The notes: generated by a model not told the origin, from the letters alone. A stretch of 50,913 nucleotides of DNA from Thermopetrobacter sp964430935 (GCA_964430935.1 CAYSHK010000083.1:1-50913), one strand, 5' to 3'; numbered from the stretch's first letter, positions 19,550-27,744 are shown. A program made the numbers and translations.

Positions 19550-20770
19550 CTATTCCGCGGCCTGCGCCGCCCGCCGCGCACCGAGCAGGGTTTCGCGCCC
19601 CGGCTCCGGCCGATGCGGTATCAGCAGGGCCAGCAGCAGGGAAATTCCGGCTATGCCCGCCCCCAGCAGGAAGACCGCGGAAGGACTCTTCAGCCAGATC
19701 AATCCGAAAATCACCGGGATGACGACCGCCGCGATGTGGTTGATGGAAAATGCCACGCCCGCCGTGGGAGCGATGTCTCTGGGGTCGGCGATCTTCTGGA
19801 AATAGGTCTTCAGCGCCAGCGCCCAGGAGAAGAGGGCATGGTCCGCGACGTAGAGCCCGGCGGCGATCCACGGGTCCGTGACGAAGGCGTAGGAGGCGAA
19901 GACGAGAATCAGCCCCGCGTATTCGAATATCAGCGCCCGGCGCTCGCCCCACCGGCCGACCAGCGCTCCCACCTTCGGCATGATGAAGACGTTCATCAGG
20001 GCGTTGATCATGAACAGCGCGGCGATGCCTGCCACGGAGAAATGGAACTTCTCCACCATCAGGAAACCGGCGAAGACGATGAAGATCTGACGCCGGGCTC
20101 CGGCAAGGAAGGTCAGCAGATAGTACAGCCAGTAGCGGCGGCGCAGAAAGAGATGCGTATGCTGCTTCACCTCGGCCTCGAAGCGCGGAAAGGCCAGCCA
20201 GAGATAGATCACCAGAGCCACTCCCAGCCCGCCACCGATCAGATAGATCGACACGAAATCCAGCCCGAGCCATTTCCACAGCAGGAAGATCACGCCGTAG
20301 GAGGCGATGGAGGCGGCGGATCCGGCGGCGAAGATCCGGCCAAGCAGATGTGGCGCCCTGTCCTTCGGCAACCACTGGAGGGACAGGGACTGGTTCATCG
20401 TCTCGTAGTAGTGGAAGCCGAAACTCATCAGCATGGTGATGGCATAGAGCCCCGGAGCAAAGGGCACGAACCCCGTGAAGGCCACACCCGCGGTGAGAAA
20501 GAGCAGCGCCAGAAGCGCGAAGTTCTGTTCGCGGATGAACAGCAGCCAGCCCACCGCCGTGAAGGCCAGCAGTCCCGGAACCTCGCGCAGGGACTGGAGG
20601 ATGCCGATTTCGCGCCCGGTGAAATCCGCCCGTTCTATGGCGAAGTTGTTGAGGAGGCTTCCCCAGGTCGCGGCGGAGATGCCGTTCACCACCGCCATGA
20701 GCATCAGGAACATGACCGGGGAGCGCCAGCCTGTGGCGTCGGACAGTCTGATGGTCGTGCGTCTGCTCAT
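19550..20770 (-). CDS. MFS transporter (MFS_1-like)
   Basis: This polytopic inner-membrane protein of about 406 residues has roughly twelve hydrophobic segments arranged as two six-helix halves with a basic central loop (LAFPRFEAEVKQHTHLFLRRR). It lacks a clear drug-efflux signature and I cannot assign a substrate. The start is the ATG before SRRTTIRLSD, with GGGGA nine bases upstream; another ATG lies nine bases earlier. A small membrane-protein gene lies upstream on the same strand. Confidence 0.83.
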   Translation of the reverse strand: MSRRTTIRLSDATGWRSPVMFLMLMAVVNGISAATWGSLLNNFAIERADFTGREIGILQSLREVPGLLAFTAVGWLLFIREQNFALLALLFLTAGVAFTGFVPFAPGLYAITMLMSFGFHYYETMNQSLSLQWLPKDRAPHLLGRIFAAGSAASIASYGVIFLLWKWLGLDFVSIYLIGGGLGVALVIYLWLAFPRFEAEVKQHTHLFLRRRYWLYYLLTFLAGARRQIFIVFAGFLMVEKFHFSVAGIAALFMINALMNVFIMPKVGALVGRWGERRALIFEYAGLILVFASYAFVTDPWIAAGLYVADHALFSWALALKTYFQKIADPRDIAPTAGVAFSINHIAAVVIPVIFGLIWLKSPSAVFLLGAGIAGISLLLALLIPHRPEPGRETLLGARRAAQAAE

Positions 20771-20842
20771 GTCTTCCATTCCCCGCGGACGTGAACGGGC
20801 ATCATTAGCGCAGGATGGCGCACGGCTCAAATTCCCGGAGCG

Positions 20843-21268
20843 TCAGCGCATGCAGATCCAGGCTCCGGCCAGCGCCGCCGGAATGGCCCCGACGATCCAC
20901 AACCAGAGCACCCACCGGGGCAGAACGGGCTGCCGCCACTCCATGAGCGCGGTGAACAGCAGGGACAGCAAGCCCATGACGGCGGCGTTCGACCAGGGGG
21001 CGGAGACGCTGGCGCAAGCCGTGACGTATCCGCCCAGGGTGTTCACGAGCAGGGAAATGACCACCAGTCCCAGCAGGAAATGGGTGTCGGAGATATTCTC
21101 CAGATAGTGGCGGGCGAATTCCTCGTCGGACATGTCGCGGCCCGAGAGCTCGTCGTCCGAGGCGATGGAGACACCCGTCACCACGGCGAGCACGACACCG
21201 ATGACGAAGCTCAGTCCCACGGAGACCGCAAGCCCCCAGAAGATCGCGCTCAAACTGATGGAATCCAT
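20843..21268 (-). CDS. Small four-helix membrane protein of unknown family
   Basis: The 141-residue protein has four hydrophobic segments, about residues 5-35, 60-85, 92-110 and 117-139. An acidic loop (SDDELSGRDMSDEEFARHYLEN) lies between the first and second. No family is recognised. The start at MDSISLS is chosen because upstream in-frame sequence is basic and unlike the rest; an ATG at 21322 is the alternative. The next gene downstream on the strand is the MFS transporter, about 70 bp away. Confidence 0.62.
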   Translation of the reverse strand: MDSISLSAIFWGLAVSVGLSFVIGVVLAVVTGVSIASDDELSGRDMSDEEFARHYLENISDTHFLLGLVVISLLVNTLGGYVTACASVSAPWSNAAVMGLLSLLFTALMEWRQPVLPRWVLWLWIVGAIPAALAGAWICMR

Positions 21269-21394
21269 GACGGGTCCGTTGCCGTTCGACGGATGGCCGC
21301 GAAACCGCTCTTCCCCGGACATGGGGCGCGGCCTCCGCGACAATGCGCGACATGAAGAACGGATTGTCAAGGGATCGCCGACGATTTCCGCATG

Positions 21395-22669
21395 TCAGAG
21401 ATGGAAGCTCGGCTCCGGCCTCCAGCCGCCGGCCTTGACCCGCAGCCCTTTCGGCAGCCGCTCCACCGCCTTGCGCAGCAGCGGACGGAGATGGCGCAGA
21501 TAGGTTTCGCCGAGAATGCGGCCGGCGGTGGTCATGGGCATGAAATACTCGCGCACCGGCTCCACGGCGGAGCTCCAGGTCTTCTTGTGGTCCGCCACGG
21601 GGACCAGAAGGTCGAAGACGCGCATGCCGTCGCTCAGCGCCTGTTTCTGCGAAAGGTCCATGTGCAGACGCGTGGGAGAGGACCGGGTCAGCGTCCGTTC
21701 GTGGGCGGTGATGTAGCCGTAGTGCCGTCCCTTGTAGCGGAAGCCCAGCTCCCAGGAGATGCGGTGTTCGCCCGCGCGCATCCGCGTGATGACCATGCGC
21801 AGGCCTTCCCCCTCCGCCGGCAGGCGGGACAGAAACTCCACGAGCCGGGGATTGGCGAGCGGCCGCGACATGAGTCCCTTGCCGGTCAGCCAGGCCCGCT
21901 TCTCCTCCACCAGCCGCTCGATGTCCTCGCCGATTTCCTCTCCGGCGGGGACAAACTCGAACTCCAGCTTCTCGCCGAACCGTTTTTCAAGGGATTTCCG
22001 GATCCGCTTGCGTCTCCGGCGCTGCTCCTTCGAATAGCGTTTCTCGTAGGCGTCGACGGAGGGATAGAGGGTCAGATCCATCCACGGCGCCCCGTCCCGC
22101 CATGCGGCCCGCTTGAAGGAGGCCTTGAGGAAAGGCGCGATCCGCGCATCGTCCCGAACGTGGCGCAGCCGGACGATATCCACCCGCGCACGATCGCGGA
22201 CGATCTGCCACGCCCGTTCCAGAGCCGCCATGAGCGGCGCACCGTCGAGAGCCGTCAGAACGTCGCCATACTGGGAAAACGGGTCGGAAAACCAGCTGAG
22301 AGCCCGCAGAGGCCCCATCCCGCACCGCATCAGCGGCCACAGCAGCACGAGCCTGCCCGCCCGGCGGACAGTGATCACGAACGGCGTGATTCCATCATCC
22401 TTCCCGAGAAACGTCCGCCCCCATGCAAGGCACCAGTCCACGCTCTGGAAGGCATGCACGTCGTTGCCATGCTCCCGTTCGAAGCGACGCCATTCCATCT
22501 CCAGCCGCTCCATCTCGGAGAGGCTCGTCGCCACGTCCACCTCCCAGACATCCGCCATGCCCTCCAGGACACCGTCGTTCTTTCCGGAAGTTCCGGACAG
22601 AACGGCTCCCGCCGTGGACAGGGATTTGGGCACTCCTTCGAGACCATGGATGACGGGATGTGAGGTCAT
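21395..22669 (-). CDS. CelD/BcsL-like GNAT acetyltransferase
   Basis: The 424-residue cytosolic protein has the layout of CelD-type (BioF2-like) acetyltransferases. An N-terminal half contains the HAFQSVDWCLAWGRTF and SWFSDPFSQYGDVL blocks, and a basic linker (EQRRRRKRIRKSLEKRFG) follows. The C-terminal GNAT fold includes WELGFRYKGRHYGYITAHE and RLHMDLSQKQALSDG. Relatives often act in polysaccharide or cell-envelope modification, but no polysaccharide genes are adjacent here. It diverges from the secreted repeat-protein gene. Confidence 0.8.
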   Translation of the reverse strand: MTSHPVIHGLEGVPKSLSTAGAVLSGTSGKNDGVLEGMADVWEVDVATSLSEMERLEMEWRRFEREHGNDVHAFQSVDWCLAWGRTFLGKDDGITPFVITVRRAGRLVLLWPLMRCGMGPLRALSWFSDPFSQYGDVLTALDGAPLMAALERAWQIVRDRARVDIVRLRHVRDDARIAPFLKASFKRAAWRDGAPWMDLTLYPSVDAYEKRYSKEQRRRRKRIRKSLEKRFGEKLEFEFVPAGEEIGEDIERLVEEKRAWLTGKGLMSRPLANPRLVEFLSRLPAEGEGLRMVITRMRAGEHRISWELGFRYKGRHYGYITAHERTLTRSSPTRLHMDLSQKQALSDGMRVFDLLVPVADHKKTWSSAVEPVREYFMPMTTAGRILGETYLRHLRPLLRKAVERLPKGLRVKAGGWRPEPSFHL

Positions 22670-22781
22670 GTCCAGTCCGTTAACCTGATGGGCGACGCTG
22701 CGGAAAGGTTGTGATCACGAACGTGTCATATAACGATTGTCAATTTCTTACCAAACGCTCCGAAATGCCGCATGGTGTCAT

Positions 22782-22811
22782 TTGCATTCATACTTTAATA
22801 TATATTAGGAT
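22782..22811 (+). promoter_or_regulatory. Putative promoter of the secreted repeat protein
   Basis: In an AT-rich island, TTGCAT (22782-22787), 18 bp and TAGGAT (22806-22811) lie about 50 bases upstream of the 22861 start. Other alignments are possible. Confidence 0.35.
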
Positions 22812-22860
22812 AGGAATATGAGCTGAACGGCCCATACTTTCAGTGGTGGAGGGAACGACC

Positions 22861-23526
22861 ATGAAAAGGACACTGGCTGCGGCAGGATGCCTGCTGCTCG
22901 CATTTGTCGCACCCGCGACGGCCGCGGAGGACCCGAAGACCGCTTCCGAACACAAGTTCGAGAAGGCGGCGAAATACTATGCGGAATGCAAGAACGCCTC
23001 GAAGGAGGAATTCGACGAAATCCGTCCATATCTCAAGGCCTTCACGGATTCCGAGGTGATGGCGGAGACGGTGAACGATCCGGAGCGCTTCTTCCGGCTG
23101 ATGGAGATCGTCAACGACCCCCGCACGATCCATGTCATGATGAACTGCTCCCTGGAGCCGGTGATGTGGGACACCTGGATGCGCGGTCTCACCGACCTTC
23201 CCAAGCTGTGGAACGCCGGCGTGAAGATGATGAATCCGCAGGGCATGGTGAAATGGATGATGGCGCCGATGAATCCGAAGATCTGGGGTTCGATGATGCG
23301 CCACATGGAGCCGCAGCGCTACGTCCGCTGGGCCTCGGCATTTACCAATGAGGACTTCTACAAGCCTCTTACCAGTTTCCTGGACACGGACTGGTACGAA
23401 CCGCGTCTGGCCTGGTTCGTGGATCCGCAGTCCTACGCGCCGCTCTACCAGGCCCTGCAGGTTCCGGGATTGTCCGCGCCCGCGGAAAACGGCGCGGACA
23501 CGAAAGCGGAGACGCGAAACGACTGA
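22861..23526 (+). CDS. Secreted protein with short proline-phased tandem repeats
   Basis: The 221-residue precursor has a signal peptide ending near ATAAED. The mature protein, roughly residues 65-205, is built of about eight degenerate units of 12-16 residues. Each opens with an acidic or amide residue and proline (NDPERFFRLMEIV, NDPRTIHVMMN, NPQGMVKWMMAPM, NPKIWGSMMRHM, EPQRYVRWASAF, DPQSYAPLYQAL) and continues with a helix rich in Met, Trp and Tyr. Only two cysteines appear in the mature part. I do not recognise the family. GGAGGG lies nine bases before the ATG; a terminator follows. Confidence 0.8.
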   Translation: MKRTLAAAGCLLLAFVAPATAAEDPKTASEHKFEKAAKYYAECKNASKEEFDEIRPYLKAFTDSEVMAETVNDPERFFRLMEIVNDPRTIHVMMNCSLEPVMWDTWMRGLTDLPKLWNAGVKMMNPQGMVKWMMAPMNPKIWGSMMRHMEPQRYVRWASAFTNEDFYKPLTSFLDTDWYEPRLAWFVDPQSYAPLYQALQVPGLSAPAENGADTKAETRND

Positions 23527-23544
23527 TCCTCCCTGAGCAGACTT

Positions 23545-23584
23545 GCCCGCAGGCGGCCGCATGCCCGCTTGCGGGCCTTTTCTT
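23545..23584 (+). terminator. Intrinsic terminator after the secreted repeat protein
   Basis: GCCCG (23563-23567) pairs with CGGGC (23572-23576). The left GCCCGC at 23545-23550 can alternatively pair with 23571-23576. TTTTCTT follows (23578-23584) and runs into the -35 of the mod operon. Confidence 0.7.
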
Positions 23585-23614
23585 GACCACCGTTATGCAT
23601 GGGAATATATTACG
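23583..23614 (+). promoter_or_regulatory. mod operon promoter with Mo-box-like inverted repeat
   Basis: TTGACC (23583-23588), a 17-bp spacer and TATATT (23606-23611) form a near-consensus promoter. An inverted repeat CGTTATGCA-N6-TATATTACG (23591-23614; 6 of 9 positions symmetric) covers spacer and -10. Its arms and six-base gap match the ModE/Mop-binding Mo-box pattern, so molybdate-dependent autorepression is likely. Confidence 0.65.
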
Positions 23615-23629
23615 CCCATGCCCGGAAAC

Positions 23630-23989
23630 ATGGACGGCAGGAACGACGCCCCCGCCCCCTACCGGCTGCACGGGCGGGTATGGATCGACGGTCCGGAGGG
23701 AACCTTCCTGGGCTACGGCCGCGTCGTTCTGCTCGAGCGCATCCGCGAACACGGCTCCATTTCGGCGGCGGCGAGATCCATGAACATGTCGTACCGCCAC
23801 GCCTGGGATCTCGTGGAGTCCATGAACCGGCAGGCCCCCGCCCCTCTCGTGGTCTCCCGCACGGGTGGCCGTGGCGGTGGCGGCGCCCGCCTGACCGAGG
23901 CGGGGGAACGGGCGATACGGCTGTTCCGGAACGCCTGGGACGCGTACAAGGCCTTCGAGAGGGAATATTCGCGAAATCTGCGGTTCTGA
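23630..23989 (+). CDS. ModE-like molybdenum-responsive regulator, DNA-binding domain only
   Basis: The protein of about 119 residues matches the N-terminal winged helix of ModE: FLGYGRVVLLERIREHGSISAAARSMNMSYRHAWDLVESMNR, then the wing VVSRTGGRGGGGARLTEAG. The TOBE molybdate-binding domains of E. coli ModE are missing, as in short ModE homologues, so how it senses molybdate is not shown by the sequence. The start at 23630 is preferred because the ATG at 23618 coincides with the predicted transcription start. It leads the mod operon; modA starts a few bases after its stop. Confidence 0.82.
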   Translation: MDGRNDAPAPYRLHGRVWIDGPEGTFLGYGRVVLLERIREHGSISAAARSMNMSYRHAWDLVESMNRQAPAPLVVSRTGGRGGGGARLTEAGERAIRLFRNAWDAYKAFEREYSRNLRF

Positions 23990-24002
23990 GATGGAGGGGT
24001 CC

Positions 24003-24749
24003 GTGCGCATCGTCTCCGGCATCCTTGCCCTGCTGGCGCTCCTTGCCGCAACCGGCGTCCGTGCCGACACGATCCACGCCGCGGTGGCGAGCAATTTCCA
24101 GCGGACCATGAAGACGCTGGCCCCGCTCTTCGAGCGCCGCACGGGACACCGCCTCGCCGTCTCCTACGGCGCCACGGGACGGCTCTACGCCCAGATCGTG
24201 AATGGCGCGCCCCACCAGGTCCTTCTCGCGGCCGACATGGAACGTCCGGCGCGACTGGAGAGAAACGGACGCGCCGTGCCCGGAACCCGTTTCACCTACG
24301 CGGTGGGCCGCCTCATGCTGTGCGGCACCGCCCCCGCCCTGCCCGCGAAGGGGCTGAAGATTCTCGCGGAAGGGGGTTTCGGCAGGCTCGCCATGGCCAA
24401 TCCCCGACTTGCTCCATACGGGCGCGCCGCCGCTCAGGTGCTGGAGCGTCTCGACATTCCGGACACCCTCCGCTCCCGTACCGTCCGGGGAGAGAACATC
24501 GGGCAGACCTTCCATTTCGTGCGCTCCGGTGCTGCCGATCTGGGCTTCGTTGCGCTGTCGCAGGTGCTGTCCCTCCCCGAAAGGGAGCGTCCGCCATGCG
24601 TGCCCGTGCCCGACAACATGCATGAACCGATTCTCCAGCAGGCCGTGCTTGTGAAGGATTCCCCGGCCGCGCGCGCCTTTCTGGAGTTTCTGCGCTCGCC
24701 CGTAGCACGGGAGATCATCCACCGCCACGGTTACGGACCGCCCGAATGA
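24003..24749 (+). CDS. modA: Molybdate ABC transporter periplasmic binding protein ModA
   Basis: ModA captures molybdate (and tungstate) in the periplasm for the ModBC importer. The precursor of about 248 residues has a signal peptide (IVSGILALLALLAATGVRA). The mature start TIHAAVASNFQRTM and the block VSYGATGRLYAQIVNGAPHQ carry the small hydroxyl and amide residues that contact the oxyanion in this family. The GTG at 24003 is favoured: GGAG at 23993-23996 has normal spacing and the signal peptide begins cleanly. The ATG at 23991 is the alternative. Its stop overlaps modB (ATGA). Confidence 0.92.
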   Translation: MRIVSGILALLALLAATGVRADTIHAAVASNFQRTMKTLAPLFERRTGHRLAVSYGATGRLYAQIVNGAPHQVLLAADMERPARLERNGRAVPGTRFTYAVGRLMLCGTAPALPAKGLKILAEGGFGRLAMANPRLAPYGRAAAQVLERLDIPDTLRSRTVRGENIGQTFHFVRSGAADLGFVALSQVLSLPERERPPCVPVPDNMHEPILQQAVLVKDSPAARAFLEFLRSPVAREIIHRHGYGPPE

Positions 24750-25426
24750 TCAGCCCCGCAGACATATCCGCCCTGAAGGTGACCCTGATGCTGGCCGCTA
24801 CCACCACGGCCATCCTGCTGATCGCCGGCATCCCGCTCGCCTGGTGGCTGGCGCGCACCCGCTGCCGCCTGCGTCCGCTGATCGAGGCCGTGATCGCCCT
24901 GCCCCTCGTACTGCCGCCCACGGTACTGGGATTCTACCTGCTTCTCATGCTTGGTCCGGACGGCCCCATCGGCGGCTTTTCGGAACTGCTCGGCTTCGGC
25001 CCGCTCGCGTTCACCTTCACCGGTCTCGTCATGGGATCCTGCATCTATTCCCTGCCCTTCGCGGTGCAGCCGATGCGGGACGCCTTCGCCGCCATGGGCG
25101 ACCGCCCCCTAGAGGCCGCGGCCACACTCCGGGCCGCTCCCCTCGACCGCTTTCTGACCGTGGCCATGCCGCTGGCCGCACCCGGCATTCTGACCGCGAC
25201 GGTCCTGACCTTCGCCCACACCCTCGGCGAATTCGGCGTCGTGCTCATGATCGGCGGCAACATCCCGGGCCGCACGCAGGTGCTCTCCATAGCCATCTAC
25301 GACCATGTGGAGGCGCTGGAATACGCCAACGCCCACATCCTCTCCGCCGGGCTGCTGATCCTCTCCTTCCTGCTCCTCCTTCTCACCTACGGCCTCGGCC
25401 GGCGCATGAGGATGGTCCGTCCATGA
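24746..25426 (+). CDS. modB: Molybdate ABC transporter permease ModB
   Basis: The 226-residue inner-membrane permease has about five to six membrane segments. The family's opening LKVTLMLAATTTAILLIAGIP is present, with the PLVLPPTVLGFYLL block and the cytoplasmic coupling loop EAAATLRAAPLDRFLTVAMPLAAPG (EAA motif). It forms the homodimeric channel that ModC drives. Both ends overlap neighbours by ATGA, so the operon is tightly coupled. Confidence 0.94.
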   Translation: MISPADISALKVTLMLAATTTAILLIAGIPLAWWLARTRCRLRPLIEAVIALPLVLPPTVLGFYLLLMLGPDGPIGGFSELLGFGPLAFTFTGLVMGSCIYSLPFAVQPMRDAFAAMGDRPLEAAATLRAAPLDRFLTVAMPLAAPGILTATVLTFAHTLGEFGVVLMIGGNIPGRTQVLSIAIYDHVEALEYANAHILSAGLLILSFLLLLLTYGLGRRMRMVRP

Positions 25427-26484
25427 TCGAAAGCGCCTTCAGGATGGATCGCGGCGATTTCCGGCTGGAAGTGGACGAAGTGTTTCCCGGCCGGGGCGTC
25501 ACCGCCCTTTTCGGTCCCTCCGGCTGCGGCAAGACCACTTGGCTGCGCGTGATCGCCGGACTGGAGCGCATCGGGGGAGCCGTGATCCGCTTCGACGGGA
25601 CGACCTGGCAGGACGGAGGACGGTTCCTGCCCGTGCACCGCCGCCCCATCGGCTACGTGTTCCAGGATGCCGCCCTGTTCCCCCACATGAGCGTCGAGGC
25701 GAACCTGCGCTACGGATGGCGGCGCGCCGGAAGGAGGAACGGCGGCATCCACTGGGAGGAGGTCGTCGGCCTTCTGGAACTCGAACCGCTGCTCGAGCGG
25801 CGGCCCGCCTCCCTGTCCGGCGGCGAGGCGCAGAGGGTGGCCATGGGCCGCGCCCTGCTCTCCTCCCCCCGCCTGCTGCTCATGGACGAACCCCTGTCCG
25901 CCCTCGACGCCGGTGCGCGCAGACACGTCCTCTCGCTGCTGGAGCGGCTGAAGGGTGAGCTGTCCATTCCCGTGATCTACGTCTCGCATTCCCGCGACGA
26001 GGTGGCCCGGCTGACGGATCATCTCGTGCTGATGGATCGCGGGCGCGTCCGGGCCTCCGGACCGCTCGCCGAACTTTGGACGCGCCTCGACATCGCGGCG
26101 GAACATGGTGGCGCCGCCTCCTCCGTCGTGGAGGCGCGCGTGGCGGGACATGACGACACCTGGAACCTGACCCTGCTCGACTTCCCGGGCGGGCGTTTCA
26201 TGGTGGCCCGCGAGTCCCTGCTCCCGGGGGCGATGGTGCGCCTGCGCATCATGGCCCGCGACGTCTCGATCACTCTGGAAAGACAGACGGGGACCTCGAT
26301 CCTCAACATCTTCCCGGCGACCGTGACCGCCCTGGCTCCCACGGGCCCGGCGCAGATGCTGGTGCGGCTGGACGTGGGCGGAGTGCCGCTGCTTTCGGGG
26401 ATCACCCGCCGGTCGGCCCACGCTCTCGGCCTGACGCCGGGCGCGGAGGTGCATGCGCAGGTGAAGGCGGTGGCCCTTCTCTGA
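25423..26484 (+). CDS. modC: Molybdate ABC transporter ATPase ModC
   Basis: The 353-residue ATPase powers molybdate import. Walker A is GPSGCGKTT (residues 31-39), followed by the Q-loop YVFQDAALFPH, signature LSGGEAQRVAMGRALL, Walker B LLLMDEPLSALD and switch histidine YVSHSRDE. A C-terminal TOBE domain (ending SILNIFPATVTAL...AEVHAQVKAVAL) is the ModC-type molybdate-responsive regulatory module. It is the last gene of the operon; a tRNA gene with its own promoter follows. Confidence 0.94.
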   Translation: MIESAFRMDRGDFRLEVDEVFPGRGVTALFGPSGCGKTTWLRVIAGLERIGGAVIRFDGTTWQDGGRFLPVHRRPIGYVFQDAALFPHMSVEANLRYGWRRAGRRNGGIHWEEVVGLLELEPLLERRPASLSGGEAQRVAMGRALLSSPRLLLMDEPLSALDAGARRHVLSLLERLKGELSIPVIYVSHSRDEVARLTDHLVLMDRGRVRASGPLAELWTRLDIAAEHGGAASSVVEARVAGHDDTWNLTLLDFPGGRFMVARESLLPGAMVRLRIMARDVSITLERQTGTSILNIFPATVTALAPTGPAQMLVRLDVGGVPLLSGITRRSAHALGLTPGAEVHAQVKAVALL

Positions 26485-26511
26485 ACGCATGCCGGCACGT
26501 CCGCGGAGCCC

Positions 26512-26540
26512 TTGACGGCGGATCGGCGAACGGTGATAAA
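26512..26540 (+). promoter_or_regulatory. Promoter of tRNA-Leu
   Basis: TTGACG (26512-26517), 17 bp and GATAAA (26535-26540) lie about 30 bases before the tRNA 5' end. Confidence 0.65.
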
Positions 26541-26571
26541 CGCTGCGGGCGGACGCCGCCCGGCCTTCCGT

Positions 26572-26658
26572 GCCCCTGTGGCGGAACTGGTAGACGCAGC
26601 AGACTCAAAATCTGCCGGCCTCGCGGCCGTGCCCGTTCGAGTCGGGCCAGGGGCACCA
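26572..26658 (+). tRNA. tRNA-Leu (anticodon CAA)
   Basis: The acceptor stem GCCCCTG (26572-26578) pairs with CAGGGGC (26648-26654), and discriminator A plus an encoded CCA end at 26658. The anticodon stem GCAGA/TCTGC encloses the loop CTCAAAA, giving anticodon CAA, which reads UUG. A long variable arm (GGCCTCGCGGCC region) and the T-loop GTTCGAGTC fit a class II leucine tRNA. Confidence 0.95.
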
Positions 26659-26689
26659 TTCCGACCCGTCTCCGCATGACCACGCGCGA

Positions 26690-26717
26690 AAACGGCCCGG
26701 GAACGGATCCCCGGGCC
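26690..26717 (-). terminator. Intrinsic terminator of the BA14K-like gene
   Basis: On the minus strand GGCCCGGG (26717-26710) pairs with CCCGGGCC (26701-26694) around eight bases, followed by GTTTTCG. Confidence 0.65.
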
Positions 26718-26748
26718 GCAGGCATCACGAATGTCCGTCCGCCGACAC

Positions 26749-27078
26749 TCAGCGGCAGAAACGATAGCGTCCGGAATAGGTCCTGTAGTAGCCGGTTTCC
26801 GGATTGAAGCTGCGATAGCGCGCGGCGCAGTAGTCGTACCACTCCGGCGTCCACGGACGCGGGCGGTAGCGATAGGTCCTGCGATACCGCTTGCGCTTCT
26901 TGTTCGCACTAATGGCGCTGGCCACGACGGCCGTGGTCGCGACACCGGCGGCGAGACCCAGCAGGAAGTTCTCGGTCTTCGAGGCCGCCTGCGCGGGCTG
27001 CGGCGCGGCACCCATCACGGCAAGCGCGAAAGCGCCCGCGAAAGCCGCACCAATTCCGAACTTCATCTTGCTCGTCAT
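26749..27078 (-). CDS. BA14K-like secreted or membrane-anchored protein
   Basis: The protein of about 109 residues starts with a signal peptide (KMKFGIGAAFAGAFALAVMG, cleaved near AQAAS). A second hydrophobic stretch (FLLGLAAGVATTAVVASAIS) and a basic, tyrosine/arginine-rich region follow. It ends with the BA14K-type pattern WYDYCAARYRSFNPETGYY...CR. BA14K proteins of rhizobia and Brucella are small immunoreactive envelope proteins with reported lectin-like behaviour; a role here is inferred only from this pattern. The start at 27078 has GGGAG seven bases upstream. Confidence 0.78.
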   Translation of the reverse strand: MTSKMKFGIGAAFAGAFALAVMGAAPQPAQAASKTENFLLGLAAGVATTAVVASAISANKKRKRYRRTYRYRPRPWTPEWYDYCAARYRSFNPETGYYRTYSGRYRFCR

Positions 27079-27405
27079 GTCCATTCTCCCATTCAGCTGG
27101 CATCCGCCTTTCCGAAACCGCAGATGCAACTCCCTGGTTTTCCGCGATCGGGGAAGGACCCTCGACGGGCCACCCCTCCGTGTCCGGGTAGCGGGAACAT
27201 TCCTCCGCCCGCCAACCTGGGTTCCGTGTAACAGGTTCAACCTGAATGTCTCATGAATGAATATTGGCACACTTGTGGAGGAATCCAATCCTCCGTGTGA
27301 CGTATTTTTCGGAATCGGCACCGGAACGCGGACGCGAAAGGAGCGGCGGACGCGCCGCCGCTCCCCGTTTTCCGAAGTTCCCCGGAGGCCGGAGCGGCCC
27401 CGATG
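27079..27405. other. Intergenic stretch between rspA-like and BA14K-like genes
   Basis: The 327-bp gap holds the terminator of the upstream gene (27337-27364), an 18-base GGAGGA/TCCTCC inverted repeat near 27279, and the presumed but not clearly matched promoter of the BA14K-like gene. I see no gene in it. Confidence 0.5.
27337..27364 (-). terminator. Intrinsic terminator of the DsrC-like gene
   Basis: GGAGCGGCGG (27340-27349) pairs perfectly with CCGCCGCTCC (27355-27364) around five bases. Read on the minus strand it ends in TTTC. Confidence 0.65.
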
Positions 27406-27744
27406 TCAATAGCCGCCCTTGCGCTTGCTCTCCGGCAGACCGCCGATGCGCGCCGCCTGCTTGGAGGGATCGAGGGGGAAGAGATCGTAGAGATCCTTCT
27501 GCTTCACCTTTTCGCCCCACTTCGCGCTCATCGCCTTGATGATCGTGCGCGTATTGGGCTGGTTGCCGCCATTGTTGAAATATTCGTCGCGCAGATAGTT
27601 GATCACGTCCCAGTGCTTTTCGGTGAGCTCGATGCCCTCCGCCCTGGCCATGGCCTCGGCCAGCCCTTCGCTCCAGTCCGCCGTATTGGCCAGAAAGCCG
27701 TTCGTGACGGTTTCGATCTCCTTGCCCTCGTACATGAAACCCAT
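27406..27744 (-). CDS. Cysteine-free DsrC/TusE-family protein (RspA type)
   Basis: The 112-residue protein has the DsrC/TusE fold pattern: GFLANTADWSEGLAEAMARAEGIELTEKHW, LRDEYF, then NTRTIIKAM and DLYDLFPLDPSKQAARIGGLP. DsrC uses two C-terminal cysteines and TusE one to carry sulfur. Here the positions are A98 and G111, and the whole protein has no cysteine. It therefore cannot be a sulfur carrier by the known chemistry and fits the RspA group, proposed to be regulatory. No sulfur-oxidation or tRNA-thiolation genes are adjacent. It has its own terminator. Confidence 0.85.
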   Translation of the reverse strand: MGFMYEGKEIETVTNGFLANTADWSEGLAEAMARAEGIELTEKHWDVINYLRDEYFNNGGNQPNTRTIIKAMSAKWGEKVKQKDLYDLFPLDPSKQAARIGGLPESKRKGGY

